Shown: positions 17,730 through 27,370, counted from the stretch's first letter. The stretch: DNA of 64,000 nt from Fulvivirga sp. M361 (GCF_007097395.1 NZ_VKDC01000013.1:1-64000); one strand, 5' to 3'. Made by a program: numbers and translations. Notes: generated by a model from the letters alone, not told the origin.

Positions 17730-18146
17730 ATGAGAAATTTAATTGTCATTTTAGGAATTCTAACGGCCATAAATATCACATTCGCGCAAGATAAAATCTC
17801 TATTATGGTTAAGGTAGAAGGTATGTTGAACAGGGAAGGACACTTATCTTTAAGTGTTTTTAATTCACAGGCATCTTATATGGAACAGCCATTTAAATCA
17901 TTGAAATTCAACCTGGCTGATCATGAAGGAAACGCGTTTGTCATAGAAGGATTACCTGCTGGTGAGTACGCTATTGCCACGCATCATGACGAAAATAATA
18001 ATAGTGAAGTTGATTTTGGCCCTATGGGCCCGATAGAAGGGTATGGGTTTTCCAATAACCCCCCTGCTTTCTATGGCCCTGCGGACTATGAAGCATCAAA
18101 GTTCTCAGTAAGTTCAGATACTGTGATGACCATAACTCTGAACTAA
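17730..18146 (+). CDS. DUF2141 domain secreted protein
   Basis: This 138-aa protein has a Sec signal peptide (cleavage likely after ITFAQ near residue 20) and a DUF2141 domain. Diagnostic parts are GLPAGEYAIATHHDENNN, DFGPMGPIEGYGFSNN and ending strands rich in Thr/Ile. The family is a periplasmic or outer-surface beta-sandwich of unknown function, common in Bacteroidota. Its stop and the ATG of the next gene share one base (TAATG), indicating a coupled pair. Confidence 0.85.
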   Translation: MRNLIVILGILTAINITFAQDKISIMVKVEGMLNREGHLSLSVFNSQASYMEQPFKSLKFNLADHEGNAFVIEGLPAGEYAIATHHDENNNSEVDFGPMGPIEGYGFSNNPPAFYGPADYEASKFSVSSDTVMTITLN

Positions 18147-18814
18147 TGAAGTCGCTTTCAGATACCATACTCATTATTCATATAATAGCGGGAGTCATTG
18201 CATTGGCAGTGGCTCCTATTGCAATGGTGGTGAAAAAAGGCGGTCAAAGCCATAAGCGTTGGGGCCTCATATTTTTTTGGTCTATGACAGTTATCTTTGT
18301 CACCGCATTATTTTTATCTACGGTAAAATGGATCCCGTTTTTATTAATGATCTCAGTCTTCAGTTATTACTCAGTTTTCAGCGCTTACCGGTGGAAGTTC
18401 CAAAAGAAGCTCCATAGGGGAGATACAGTAAAATGGTATGACTGGTTGGCTGCCATTGTAAACGCCATTTTTAATACAACATATGTAGCTTGGGGTATTT
18501 ACCTGATCTTCATAGATGTACAAGGTGCGTTTCCTTATTTAAGCATAGGTTTTGGAACGTTGGGCCTGCTACTTTCTAAAAAAAATATACAGCTCTTTTT
18601 GAAACCACATGAAGCACAAGCCTGGCTATATAGACATATTGGAGGGATGATCGGAGGGTTTATAGCTGCACTAACGGCATTTTCCAGTCAGGTAATGGGC
18701 TTTCTTCCTACCTGGCTCCAGTGGAGCTGGCCCTCTCTTATCGGAGTGCCTTTAATCTATATTTTTATCGTCAGACTTAAGCGAAAGATCGATCAATCTA
18801 AGGCAGTATCTTGA
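18146..18814 (+). CDS. Polytopic membrane protein (DUF2306-like)
   Basis: This 222-aa protein has about seven hydrophobic segments. A histidine-containing first helix (TILIIHIIAGVIALAVAPIA) and the motif KKGGQSHKRWGLIFFW resemble DUF2306 and cytochrome-like membrane proteins. Further histidines (HRGD, HEAQAWLYRHIGGM) could bind heme or metal, but that is conjecture. It is translationally coupled to the DUF2141 gene and followed 26 bp later by a LytS-type kinase, so all four genes up to 20659 may form one operon. Confidence 0.7.
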   Translation: MKSLSDTILIIHIIAGVIALAVAPIAMVVKKGGQSHKRWGLIFFWSMTVIFVTALFLSTVKWIPFLLMISVFSYYSVFSAYRWKFQKKLHRGDTVKWYDWLAAIVNAIFNTTYVAWGIYLIFIDVQGAFPYLSIGFGTLGLLLSKKNIQLFLKPHEAQAWLYRHIGGMIGGFIAALTAFSSQVMGFLPTWLQWSWPSLIGVPLIYIFIVRLKRKIDQSKAVS

Positions 18815-18840
18815 TTGTTATTTACTTTTAGTTATCTAAT

Positions 18841-19866
18841 ATGCTCTTATTGCATTCAAAATCATTTTGGTTCCGGCAGCTCAGGGATATCTTTCTTTTG
18901 GGCCTGATCGGAGTGCCTTTTAGTTTTTTGATGTGTCCTGAATGCTGGGATGATAGCCTTATGGTGTGGTATTCTATCCTGGTTTGTGCCACATTTTGGA
19001 TTGTACTGGCCAAAGGGAATGTCTTTGTGAATTATATTACAAATGAATATGTTGACTGGCTTAAAGAACCTGTGAAACGGTTACTGGTCAGTTTGCTTGG
19101 CCATTCCGGATTCACCGTAATAGCGGTCATTATTATGGGGTGGTTGTTTAAGTATTTTTTTGATATTAGGGTAGGCAGTCCTTCTGCCACTGTTTCCACT
19201 TCCCTGATTATCTCTTTGTTAGCTACCTTGATTATGAATAGTAGAAGATTTCTTTTATCCTGGCGCAATCTTGCGCTCGAAAGTGAGCGAATGAAGCGAG
19301 AGGCTATTTCTGCCAAATATGAGTCGCTCAAAAACCAGGTGAACCCGCATTTTCTCTTCAATAGTCTGAATGCCCTTACCAACCTCGTATATGAAGATGC
19401 CGACTTGTCTGCGAAGTTTATTAAAAAGCTTTCACAGGTGTACCGATATGTATTAGAAACGCGCGAAAAAGAGCTGGTTTCCCTTAAAGAAGAACTCGAG
19501 TTTGTCAGGTCTTATGTCTTTTTGCAGAAAATAAGGCATGAAGATGCGCTTATCTTTGAAATGGATGAGCAGATAGATCAAAACTATTATGTAGTTCCTC
19601 TGGCCGTCCAAATGCTGGTAGAAAATGCATTTAAGCATAACGTAGTTTCTGATAATGAACCGCTTACTATTAAAATTTTGCAAGAAAATGAATTTCTGGT
19701 GATTCAAAATACCCTTCAAAAAAAGAACATACTGAAAGAAGAATCATCGGGTGTCGGGCTTGTAAATATTAAGGCCCGCTATGAATTTTTATCAGAAAAA
19801 CAGATCCAGGTATCGGATACCAAAGGTCTTTTTATGGTTAAGCTACCCTTACTCAACGAATCCTAA
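18841..19866 (+). CDS. LytS-type sensor histidine kinase
   Basis: This 341-aa kinase has four predicted membrane helices in its first ~145 residues, a coiled linker, then the His_kinase domain with NPHFLFNSLNALTNLV (phospho-acceptor His) and an ATP-binding domain (MLVENAFKHNV and SGVGLVNIKARYE). No periplasmic sensor domain is visible, so it likely senses a membrane state or a partner. It precedes its LytTR response regulator by 19 bp. Confidence 0.92.
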   Translation: MLLLHSKSFWFRQLRDIFLLGLIGVPFSFLMCPECWDDSLMVWYSILVCATFWIVLAKGNVFVNYITNEYVDWLKEPVKRLLVSLLGHSGFTVIAVIIMGWLFKYFFDIRVGSPSATVSTSLIISLLATLIMNSRRFLLSWRNLALESERMKREAISAKYESLKNQVNPHFLFNSLNALTNLVYEDADLSAKFIKKLSQVYRYVLETREKELVSLKEELEFVRSYVFLQKIRHEDALIFEMDEQIDQNYYVVPLAVQMLVENAFKHNVVSDNEPLTIKILQENEFLVIQNTLQKKNILKEESSGVGLVNIKARYEFLSEKQIQVSDTKGLFMVKLPLLNES

Positions 19867-19885
19867 AGCATCCATTGACCGGACT

Positions 19886-20659
19886 ATGAAAGTATTAATT
19901 ATCGAAGATGAAAAACCAGCGGCAAAACGCCTGGAAAGACTTTTGTTGAGTTACGATGATTCCATAGAGGTTGTCGCTAAACTGGATAGTGTAAAAAGTG
20001 TAATAGACTGGTTTCAGACCGGTAAGATGCTAGACCTGGTGTTCATGGATATCCAACTGGCTGATGGTTTGAGTTTTGAAGTATTTGATCATGTTTCTAT
20101 CACTGCCCCCATTATTTTTACCACTGCATATGATGAATATGCCTTAAAAGCCTTCAAAGTAAATAGTGTGGCCTATTTGCTTAAGCCTGTAGACGATGAA
20201 GATCTTTCTGACGCATTTGCTAAACTAAATACGTTGAAACAGGCGCCTGAAACGGTCAACGTTACTGCTGTAAACAGTATGGACCAGATTGCCGCAGCTA
20301 TGCAAATGCTTACCAGACAGTATAAGAATCGATTTGTGGTAAAAACAGGAGAGCACATCAGGTCTATAGCAGTTGACGAAATACTCTTTTTTTTCAGTAG
20401 GGAAAAGGCTACTTTTTGCACCCTGGACCAGGGTAAAAACTACTTACTGGACTATACACTACAACAACTTATCGATATGCTTGATCCAACCAAATTCTTT
20501 CAAATTAATCGCCGGTTTATCATTTCATTACGGTCGGTCAAAGACATTATTAGTTACTCTAATAGCCGTTTGAAAATTGTTTTAGATCATTTTTCAGAGC
20601 AGGATGTTATCGTAAGCCGTGAACGGGTCAATGAATTTAAAGCGTGGCTGGATCAATAA
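19886..20659 (+). CDS. LytTR-family response regulator
   Basis: This 257-aa response regulator has a receiver domain (IIEDEKPAAKRL, phospho-acceptor Asp55 in VFMDIQ, TAYDEYALKAF, YLLKPVD) and a C-terminal LytTR DNA-binding domain (RFVVKTGEHIRSI ... FFQINRRFIISLRSV). The frame is open from 19781 inside the kinase gene, but the canonical receiver start MKVLIIEDE is at 19886. It pairs with the adjacent LytS-type kinase. The target genes may be the preceding DUF2141/membrane pair, although this is inference. Confidence 0.93.
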   Translation: MKVLIIEDEKPAAKRLERLLLSYDDSIEVVAKLDSVKSVIDWFQTGKMLDLVFMDIQLADGLSFEVFDHVSITAPIIFTTAYDEYALKAFKVNSVAYLLKPVDDEDLSDAFAKLNTLKQAPETVNVTAVNSMDQIAAAMQMLTRQYKNRFVVKTGEHIRSIAVDEILFFFSREKATFCTLDQGKNYLLDYTLQQLIDMLDPTKFFQINRRFIISLRSVKDIISYSNSRLKIVLDHFSEQDVIVSRERVNEFKAWLDQ

Positions 20660-20679
20660 GCCAACTGGATGAAAGGATG

Positions 20680-22146
20680 TTAAGAGATTTCAGGTACCAA
20701 TTCACTTACTATTTTTGCGGATAAAAGACAGAGAGGAATACCTCCGCCAGGATGAACACTACCCCCGCAAAAATACAACCCTTTGATTTTTGACGAAAAG
20801 TTAGCGTGTCGTAAAAAAGCGGCAAATTTACTGTTGGAACTTGTGCCATAGAGTGATCCCTTGAACGAGGACGTACGCTCTTCTATTTTCATAGGGTTGA
20901 GCAATTCTTCCGTTACGATAATTTCAGACAGATTTTTGTTGAGCAACCTTGAGAGTTTTTTTATTACCGCTTCTCTTGTTTGAGCGATTATGGTTTGCCA
21001 GTCCTGACCTGTGTTACTTGGGGCATTCACCATTACAAACCAGTTTTCATGACCTTCCGGTGCGTCAGAGTTATTTAGCTTGGAAGTGATGTTCACATAT
21101 ACGGTTGGGTCCTGGTAAATGCGTTGTTTGTCAAAAAGATGGTGAAACTCTTCTTTGTAATTCTCACTAAAGAAAATATTATGAAGGCCTAAGTTGCTGA
21201 ACGCTCCTTTTACGCCCCAATAAAAGACCAGACCTGAGCTCGACCGCTCCTGTTTTTCTATCCTTTCAGGTGTTTTTATTTGAGGTAGCAAATATTTGTA
21301 AGTAGGGTAAACATCCATATTGGATACCACGAGGTCAGCCTGTGTGAAACCGTCCTCGGTATCGACACCTGTTACTTTATTCTTATTACTGCGGATACGG
21401 CTTACCTTTTTTCCAAATACAAATTCTACACCTTTCTTTTGGGCCAGTTCATAAAGTGACAGTGTGATAGTATGCATGCCACCTTTTGGGAAGTAGGTGC
21501 CGAGATTATGCTCAAGATGTGCTATAGAATTCAGTATACCCGGCGCTTTGTACGGATTACTACCATTGTAAGTAGCATAACGATCAAATAACTGGACTAA
21601 TTTGGGATGTTTTAAATGAATTTGATTTGCGGCATCCATACTTTTAAACAGGTCGTATTTGTAGATCCGGAGCAAAGCGGATAGTACATCTTTTTTGAGC
21701 CAGGTTGTCGCTTTGTGCAAAGAGTTATTCAGAAATATCTGACCTGCCTGGTTGTACATCACTTCACTTCGTTGAAGGAAATCAACGACCACGCCTCCAT
21801 CAATATTTAATTTTTCACTCACCTCGCTGGCGAACTTGTTTTGATCACAAAATGATTTCAATGTGGTACCATCTTCATAAAAATAATGGCATGCCACATC
21901 CAGTGTTTCATAATCATAAAAGTCCCTTGGGTTTTCCTTTGTCGCATGGAACACATCGTCAAGTAAATGAGGGAGCGTGAACAGGGAAGGGCCTGCGTCG
22001 AATCGAAATCCCTTGGAAGAAATAGCCGTAAGCTTACCTCCCGGATATTCATTACTCTCAAAAACAGTGACGCGATAACCTTTTTGTGCCAACCGGCATG
22101 CTGCTGCCAGCCCGGCTATACCGGCACCAATAACAATTGCTTTCAA
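20680..22146 (-). CDS. crtD: CrtD-like 1-hydroxycarotenoid 3,4-desaturase
   Basis: This 488-aa FAD-dependent desaturase is paralogous to CrtI. The Rossmann motif begins at residue 4 (IVIGAGIAGLAAAC) and the C-terminus ends FCGGSVHPGGGIPLCLLSAKI. The segment FDRYATYNGSNPYKAPG and the GGS-HPGGGIP ending resemble CrtD rather than CrtI. CrtD inserts the 3',4' double bond in 1'-hydroxylated carotenoids, which fits the CruF-like gene in the main cluster. No ATG precedes the motif, so translation must begin at the TTG at 22146. The gene is divergent from the DUF3667 gene and convergent with the LytTR gene. Confidence 0.83.
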   Translation of the reverse strand: MKAIVIGAGIAGLAAACRLAQKGYRVTVFESNEYPGGKLTAISSKGFRFDAGPSLFTLPHLLDDVFHATKENPRDFYDYETLDVACHYFYEDGTTLKSFCDQNKFASEVSEKLNIDGGVVVDFLQRSEVMYNQAGQIFLNNSLHKATTWLKKDVLSALLRIYKYDLFKSMDAANQIHLKHPKLVQLFDRYATYNGSNPYKAPGILNSIAHLEHNLGTYFPKGGMHTITLSLYELAQKKGVEFVFGKKVSRIRSNKNKVTGVDTEDGFTQADLVVSNMDVYPTYKYLLPQIKTPERIEKQERSSSGLVFYWGVKGAFSNLGLHNIFFSENYKEEFHHLFDKQRIYQDPTVYVNITSKLNNSDAPEGHENWFVMVNAPSNTGQDWQTIIAQTREAVIKKLSRLLNKNLSEIIVTEELLNPMKIEERTSSFKGSLYGTSSNSKFAAFLRHANFSSKIKGLYFCGGSVHPGGGIPLCLLSAKIVSELVPEIS

Positions 22147-22208
22147 ATTTTACCTGTTTTGAATTCAACAGCAGCCTTTTATATTTGTTTTTGCTTTATG
22201 TTGAAAAG

Positions 22209-22997
22209 ATGGAAAATGTAATACACTGTATTAATTGTAATAGTGAAGTATCAGGTAGCTATTGTCAAACCTGTGGACAAAAGTCGGGAATAAATCGATT
22301 AACATGGCGCACCTTATTCAATGAATTACAACAAAGGTTATTTGGTTTCGATAATAAGCTTATCCGAACGATTCGTGATCTTACATTAAGGCCTGAAAAA
22401 GTGATTCAAAGCACCTTAATAGGTATCCGTGTTAATTATGTAGGACCTGTGGGGTATTACTTTTTGATGCTTACCATTTATGTGTTGTTGGCTTCAATGC
22501 TTGACGTTGATCTGTCAAAAATGATGTCTGACGTGAACAGGTCCTTTAATCAGGAAGATCTTTCTGCTCGCCAGGAGCAATTCAGCCAGGATTTGATGCA
22601 TGTCATCACTAACAATTTTCGCATTTTTTCTTTTTTTATGCTACCGCTTTACATTGTTTCGAACCGGCTGTTATACCGAAAGTCAGACCTCAATTTCGTG
22701 GAGCATTCAGTGATTGTTTTTTATGCCATCGGACATCCGCTCATACTTAATAACCTTTCCGTGGTAATGTATTGGATGGTCGGATGGGCGCCTAACCTGA
22801 TCATTACCTTCATAGGCCTGTTTTTTTATGGATGGGTCTGTACGTCTTTCTATTCTGGAAATAAGGTGTTTGGTTTTTTTAAAGGTGTGTTGGCATGGCT
22901 ACTTGGCTTCTTCATGTTATTGGTTGCTTTTATTATAGTGGCCTTTCTGTATGTAGCAGTTAACCCTCAGGTATTGGAAGGTTTTAAAGGAAGTTGA
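22209..22997 (+). CDS. DUF3667 domain membrane protein
   Basis: This 262-aa protein has an N-terminal zinc-ribbon-like CxxC pair (HCINCN and YCQTCGQK), then the DUF3667 helical segment (LTWRTLFNELQQRLFGFDNKL, LTLRPEKVIQ) and about five membrane helices. The family is common in Bacteroidota with no known function. The frame opens at 22137, but the cysteine motif and the homology start at MENVIHC (22209). It is divergent from crtD, with a 62-bp spacer. Confidence 0.85.
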   Translation: MENVIHCINCNSEVSGSYCQTCGQKSGINRLTWRTLFNELQQRLFGFDNKLIRTIRDLTLRPEKVIQSTLIGIRVNYVGPVGYYFLMLTIYVLLASMLDVDLSKMMSDVNRSFNQEDLSARQEQFSQDLMHVITNNFRIFSFFMLPLYIVSNRLLYRKSDLNFVEHSVIVFYAIGHPLILNNLSVVMYWMVGWAPNLIITFIGLFFYGWVCTSFYSGNKVFGFFKGVLAWLLGFFMLLVAFIIVAFLYVAVNPQVLEGFKGS

Positions 22998-23115
22998 AAT
23001 ATGTGGCGGTGTGGTTTTGAACTATTGATACGTTTGCCGCATTTAACATAAAGTTTATGACAACGTTCTACTGCTACGCTATGGTGAAAGTTGTTTAATT
23101 TCAAGCCGTTATTAC

Positions 23116-23697
23116 ATGCAGGTGGAAGATGAAATAAGGGATTTACTCCAACACGAAGAGGTAAAAGGGCTTGAACTTCTTTTTCATAAATACCATCAGA
23201 TGGCATTTAAGACCGCTTATTATATACTTAAGGACAAAGACGAGGCCCAGGACATGGTGCAGGAGTTATTCACTAAACTCTGGACTCAACGCACACAGCT
23301 TTCTCAGATCGATAATTTCAAAAGCTATCTGAATACCGCCATGAAAAATATGGCATTGGATCACATCAAGAAAAATCTCCAGGTTGAGAAGAATAAAAAA
23401 AGTTACCTGCAGTTAGAATGGGATCCGACACAGCCATTAGAACAAGATATTACGAACTATGAGACCTTGAAAGCAGAGATAGAACAGTTTGTGTCAGAGT
23501 TGCCTCCAAAGTGCAGGCTCATATTTTCACTCAACCGTTTTGAAGGCCTCACCAATTCGGAAATAGCAGATTATCTCAATTTATCTCCTCGTACTGTAGA
23601 AAAACAAATTTCAATCGCTTTAAAATTACTTCGTCAGAAAGCAGGATATCGGACCGATAAATTACTGTCACTAACCTTTGGGCTGATGATAGTGTAA
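23116..23697 (+). CDS. FecI-like ECF sigma factor
   Basis: This 193-aa sigma factor has region 2 (YYILKDKDEAQDMVQELFTKLW, FKSYLNTAMKNMALDHIKK) and region 4 (LPPKCRLIFSLNRFEGLTNSEIADYLNLSPRTVEKQIS). This is the Bacteroidota sigma family that pairs with FecR. The FecR gene follows by 63 bp and a TonB receptor comes next. It should direct transcription of the receptor once released by FecR. Confidence 0.92.
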   Translation: MQVEDEIRDLLQHEEVKGLELLFHKYHQMAFKTAYYILKDKDEAQDMVQELFTKLWTQRTQLSQIDNFKSYLNTAMKNMALDHIKKNLQVEKNKKSYLQLEWDPTQPLEQDITNYETLKAEIEQFVSELPPKCRLIFSLNRFEGLTNSEIADYLNLSPRTVEKQISIALKLLRQKAGYRTDKLLSLTFGLMIV

Positions 23698-23760
23698 GTT
23701 TTTTTATGGGTTTTTACGTATGTGGATGCCATCAATCGTCATGGAGGTATAAATATCGAT

Positions 23761-24762
23761 ATGACAGATAGCGACAGTCTTATAAAACTCATTACCAAAG
23801 AGTTTTCGGGAGAAATTTCTGATAATGAAAAGCAACGCCTGGAAAATGAACTTTCAGGCAGTTCTGATAAACAAAGGATTTTTAATTATTTAAAAGTACG
23901 ATGGGAGGCTGCTGGTCGTTTAAAACCGTCGGTTACTGTGGCAATACCATGGGATGATGTAAGGGAGAGGATTATACGACAAGTACAACAGCCTGCTCCT
24001 CCTTCACGAATGAAACAGGTTTTCCTGAAATCAAGGTGGTATTATGTGGCTGCTACCATTTTTTTTCTTGTGGCAATGGTGTTTTTACTCACAAGGGAAT
24101 TTAAAACCAATATGGTTAAACATCAGGCGCTTTATGAACCAGTTACTGTTTTACTTCCTGACAGTTCTACCGTTTGGCTGAATACAGGAGCGACTTTACA
24201 CTATAGAGAAGATTATAACGAAGAAAGAAGAGCGATCAAGCTTGTCGGGGAAGGTTTTTTTGACGTTATCGCGAACGAAAATAAACCATTTATCATAACT
24301 ACAAATGAAACTCAAATTACCGTATTGGGGACTTCATTTAATGCGAAAGATCAGGTAGGGGACGCATTTGCCGAGGTAACGGTAGTTACAGGTAAGGTAG
24401 CTTTTTATGCCGCTGATAATCAACGATCCGGAGAAATCCTGACCCCAGGATATAAGGGTATATATGATAAAAATACCGGACTATTTACGAAAACAAGGAA
24501 CACAAACCTGAATTTTCTGTCATGGAAAGACCATAAGCTGATATTTAAGGCCGCATCACTGACGGAGGTGATAACAGTTTTAGAAAATTACTTCAAAAAA
24601 GAGATCAAATCACGCAATGATCGATTGCTTTCATGTCAATTCACTATGGAATTTGACTCGCCTTCTATGGAAGAAGTATTAGAAGTACTTGCGATTTCTG
24701 CGGGCATCGAATACGAACTTGTTAATGAAACCTACTACCTGACAGGTCCTGGTTGCGACTAG
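23761..24762 (+). CDS. FecR-family anti-sigma factor
   Basis: This 333-aa protein has a cytoplasmic N-terminal part that would hold the sigma factor, a single membrane helix at about residues 94-110, and a periplasmic FecR domain (LPDSSTVWLNTGATLHY, FDVIANENKPFIITT, ITVLGTSFNA) plus a C-terminal STN-like domain (LISAGIEY-type strand near the end). A GTG 13 codons upstream is possible, but the ATG at 23761 (MTDSDSLIKLI) gives the usual N-terminus. It transmits the signal from the TonB receptor encoded next to the sigma factor. Confidence 0.92.
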   Translation: MTDSDSLIKLITKEFSGEISDNEKQRLENELSGSSDKQRIFNYLKVRWEAAGRLKPSVTVAIPWDDVRERIIRQVQQPAPPSRMKQVFLKSRWYYVAATIFFLVAMVFLLTREFKTNMVKHQALYEPVTVLLPDSSTVWLNTGATLHYREDYNEERRAIKLVGEGFFDVIANENKPFIITTNETQITVLGTSFNAKDQVGDAFAEVTVVTGKVAFYAADNQRSGEILTPGYKGIYDKNTGLFTKTRNTNLNFLSWKDHKLIFKAASLTEVITVLENYFKKEIKSRNDRLLSCQFTMEFDSPSMEEVLEVLAISAGIEYELVNETYYLTGPGCD

Positions 24763-24781
24763 GTAAAATTCAAAAATTACT

Positions 24782-27370
24782 ATGAACAGAATATTCTTTT
24801 CGCTGATCATGCTATGTGTAATGCTTCAGAACAGTAATGCCCAGGAATTTTCACCTCTTGATGCTGAAGTTGACCTGAGTTATTCGGAAGTTAGACTGGA
24901 AGAGGTGCTGAGCGATATCCGCAGTAGGTTTAAGGTGAAGTTTTCATACAGTAATAATAAGATCCCATTGGGAGAGATGATCAATATTAATGAGATAGGT
25001 GTCCCGTTAAGGCAAGGACTGAATAAGCTTTTTGAAGATCTACCCATTGATTATGTGATTTCAAACAATAGAATAATACTTAAATATACCGATCTGCGTC
25101 AAACCGTTCGAGGTCGGATCGTAGATGGGGACACTCAGGCGCCCATCGTTGGAGCAAGCGTGTTTGTAGCCGGTACTGAGCCACTACAAGGTGTGAATAC
25201 TGACCTTAACGGTTATTTCAGAATTGAAAATGTGCGTGTTGGCAGAAAAACCATCCGGATCGATCACATTGGTTATGAGTCTATGGTCTTACCCGAGATA
25301 CTTATTGGCTCCGGCAGGGAGACTGTTTTAAACCTGGAGCTTGTAGAATCTATCATGAAGATGAAAGAAATAGTGGTGGAGGCAGATGGCACTGATTCGG
25401 CCCCTTTAAATGAATTGGCAACGATCAGTGCCCGGTCATTTACAGCCGAAGAAACAAGAAGGTATGCCGTAAGTGTAGGAGATCCTGCCCGGTTGGCTTC
25501 CGCTTACGCAGGTGTAAGTGGGGGTGATGATGGCACCAATGAGCTTATCATCCGTGGGAATACACCACGTGGATTGTTGTGGAAGTTAGAGGGAATGGAA
25601 ATTCCGAGTCCCAGTCATTTTTCATCGGAAGGGGCTTCCAGCGGGGGAATCAGTATGTTGAGTACCAATGTGATGGGCAGGTCCGATTTTTTTACAGGCG
25701 CATTTCCAGCAGAATATGGAAATGCGCTGTCGGGAGTTTTTGACATCAGGCTTAGAAAAGGCAATAATGAGAAAACTGAAAACACTGTGCAGTTCGGCCT
25801 TTTAGGCCTGGACCTGGCTAGTGAGGGCCCCCTGAAAAAAGGCGGACAATCCTCCTATTTGATAAATTACAGATATTCTACATTAGCTATCTTAAGCTCT
25901 ATGGGTATCAATATCCAGGATGAAACTGAAAAAAACGTCTTCCAGGATCTCTCGCTCAAAGTTAATGTGCCCACAAAGAAAGCAGGCACATTTTCTGTGT
26001 TTGGTCTGGGGGGCTTGAGTAAGTTCACGGAAAGCATTCCCCGGGCCTTTGATGACCTCGAGACATATGATCTGGGTGTTTTAGGGGTAAATCATTTATT
26101 CCCGGTTGGGAAGAAATCATTTTTAAAAACCACAATAGGTATTACCGGGACTCAGGTGGATGACAACTTCACAAATTTTATCAATACTGATTCTACGTTC
26201 ATCAATCATTCGGCGTTTAAAAAATCTTATGTTAATGCTTCTACGTCTCTTAGTAAAAAATTTAGTGCCAGGACGTTTGCTGAGACAGGAGTTATTTACA
26301 GGCGACTTTCGTATGATTTCTTTAACCGTGTTGAAAACCCCTTTAATGAACCTGAGTTTCAACGTATAAATTTTTTCAATCAAAAAGGTAGCTCACATAC
26401 GTTTCAGGGTTATCTCACCTCCAGGCACAGGTTGACTCCCCGCTTTTTGTTAGTGGGAGGGCTACATGTGTTTCATTTCAATTTTAGTGATGAGACCTCT
26501 TTTGAACCAAGAGCAGGTTTTCAATGGAATATTCGTAAAAACCAAGTGATCAGCGGTGGTTTTGGTGTACATAGCCGGTTGGAGTCCCTGGAATATTATT
26601 TAGCCAATATTTTTACGGAAGGTGGGCCAACTGGTCTTAGAAATAGTGGGTTGAGGAGTACAAAATCCAGGCACTATGTACTTGGATATGAGAGATCCTT
26701 TCGTTCTAACTTAAGGTTTAAAACTGAAGTGTATTACCAGGACCTTTATGACATCCCTGTGCTACGCGGGTTCGAAGATGATCCATTTTCAACCATCTTG
26801 GTTTCAGAAGGGTTTACCAACAGGGCCCTGGTGAATGGAGGGACAGGTGAAAATTATGGTATTGAGCTATCATTGGAAAAATCTTTCAGTCGGGGGTATT
26901 ACTTCATTGCCAATGGCTCCATTTATGAAGCTAAATACACAAATCAGCAAGGATTAACGCGAAATAGTCGGTATAATGGGAATTTTGGAACTAACCTGCT
27001 GTTTGGTAAGGAATTTAAGGTAGGTAAGAACGGCAAAAACAATATTTTCGGTGTAAATGTGAAATCAACTTTTTCGGGAAATCGGCGATTTGTGCCCCTT
27101 GACCTACAGAGTTCCATAGCTGAGGGGCAAGAAGTAAGGATTACTGACAGAGCTTATGAGGAGCGTTATCCGAATTACTTCAGGCTGGACCTACAGCTGA
27201 GTCTACGTAAAAACAAACCCAATATTACCAGCGAATGGAGGCTGGATATTCAAAATGTAACCGACCGTCAAAACATTCTCGAAACATTTTATTTAAGAAA
27301 CACGCAAGATATAGGCGCGGCACATCAACTTGGATTAATTCCCGTGTTGAGCTATAGAATAGAATTTTGA
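24782..27370 (+). CDS. TonB-dependent outer-membrane receptor with STN domain
   Basis: At 862 aa, the receptor has in order: a signal peptide (cleaved near NSNAQ), a secretin/TonB short N-terminal domain (VRLEEVLSDIRSRFKVKFSYSNN), a carboxypeptidase-regulatory-like beta domain (VRGRIVDGDTQAPIVGASVFV), a plug (ATISARSFTAEETRRYA, ELIIRGNTPRGLLWKLEG) and a 22-strand-type barrel ending in an aromatic residue (SYRIEF). The STN domain indicates a transducing receptor. There is no SusD partner, so the substrate may be a siderophore, vitamin or small oligomer rather than a polysaccharide. The sigma and FecR genes are immediately upstream. Confidence 0.9.
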   Translation: MNRIFFSLIMLCVMLQNSNAQEFSPLDAEVDLSYSEVRLEEVLSDIRSRFKVKFSYSNNKIPLGEMININEIGVPLRQGLNKLFEDLPIDYVISNNRIILKYTDLRQTVRGRIVDGDTQAPIVGASVFVAGTEPLQGVNTDLNGYFRIENVRVGRKTIRIDHIGYESMVLPEILIGSGRETVLNLELVESIMKMKEIVVEADGTDSAPLNELATISARSFTAEETRRYAVSVGDPARLASAYAGVSGGDDGTNELIIRGNTPRGLLWKLEGMEIPSPSHFSSEGASSGGISMLSTNVMGRSDFFTGAFPAEYGNALSGVFDIRLRKGNNEKTENTVQFGLLGLDLASEGPLKKGGQSSYLINYRYSTLAILSSMGINIQDETEKNVFQDLSLKVNVPTKKAGTFSVFGLGGLSKFTESIPRAFDDLETYDLGVLGVNHLFPVGKKSFLKTTIGITGTQVDDNFTNFINTDSTFINHSAFKKSYVNASTSLSKKFSARTFAETGVIYRRLSYDFFNRVENPFNEPEFQRINFFNQKGSSHTFQGYLTSRHRLTPRFLLVGGLHVFHFNFSDETSFEPRAGFQWNIRKNQVISGGFGVHSRLESLEYYLANIFTEGGPTGLRNSGLRSTKSRHYVLGYERSFRSNLRFKTEVYYQDLYDIPVLRGFEDDPFSTILVSEGFTNRALVNGGTGENYGIELSLEKSFSRGYYFIANGSIYEAKYTNQQGLTRNSRYNGNFGTNLLFGKEFKVGKNGKNNIFGVNVKSTFSGNRRFVPLDLQSSIAEGQEVRITDRAYEERYPNYFRLDLQLSLRKNKPNITSEWRLDIQNVTDRQNILETFYLRNTQDIGAAHQLGLIPVLSYRIEF

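Noticed and set aside
20680-22146. Second phytoene desaturase (crtI copy)
   Set aside because: The GGS-HPGGGIP ending and the RYATYNGSNPYKAPG segment fit a 3,4-desaturase (CrtD) better, and a cruF-like gene supplying its substrate is present.
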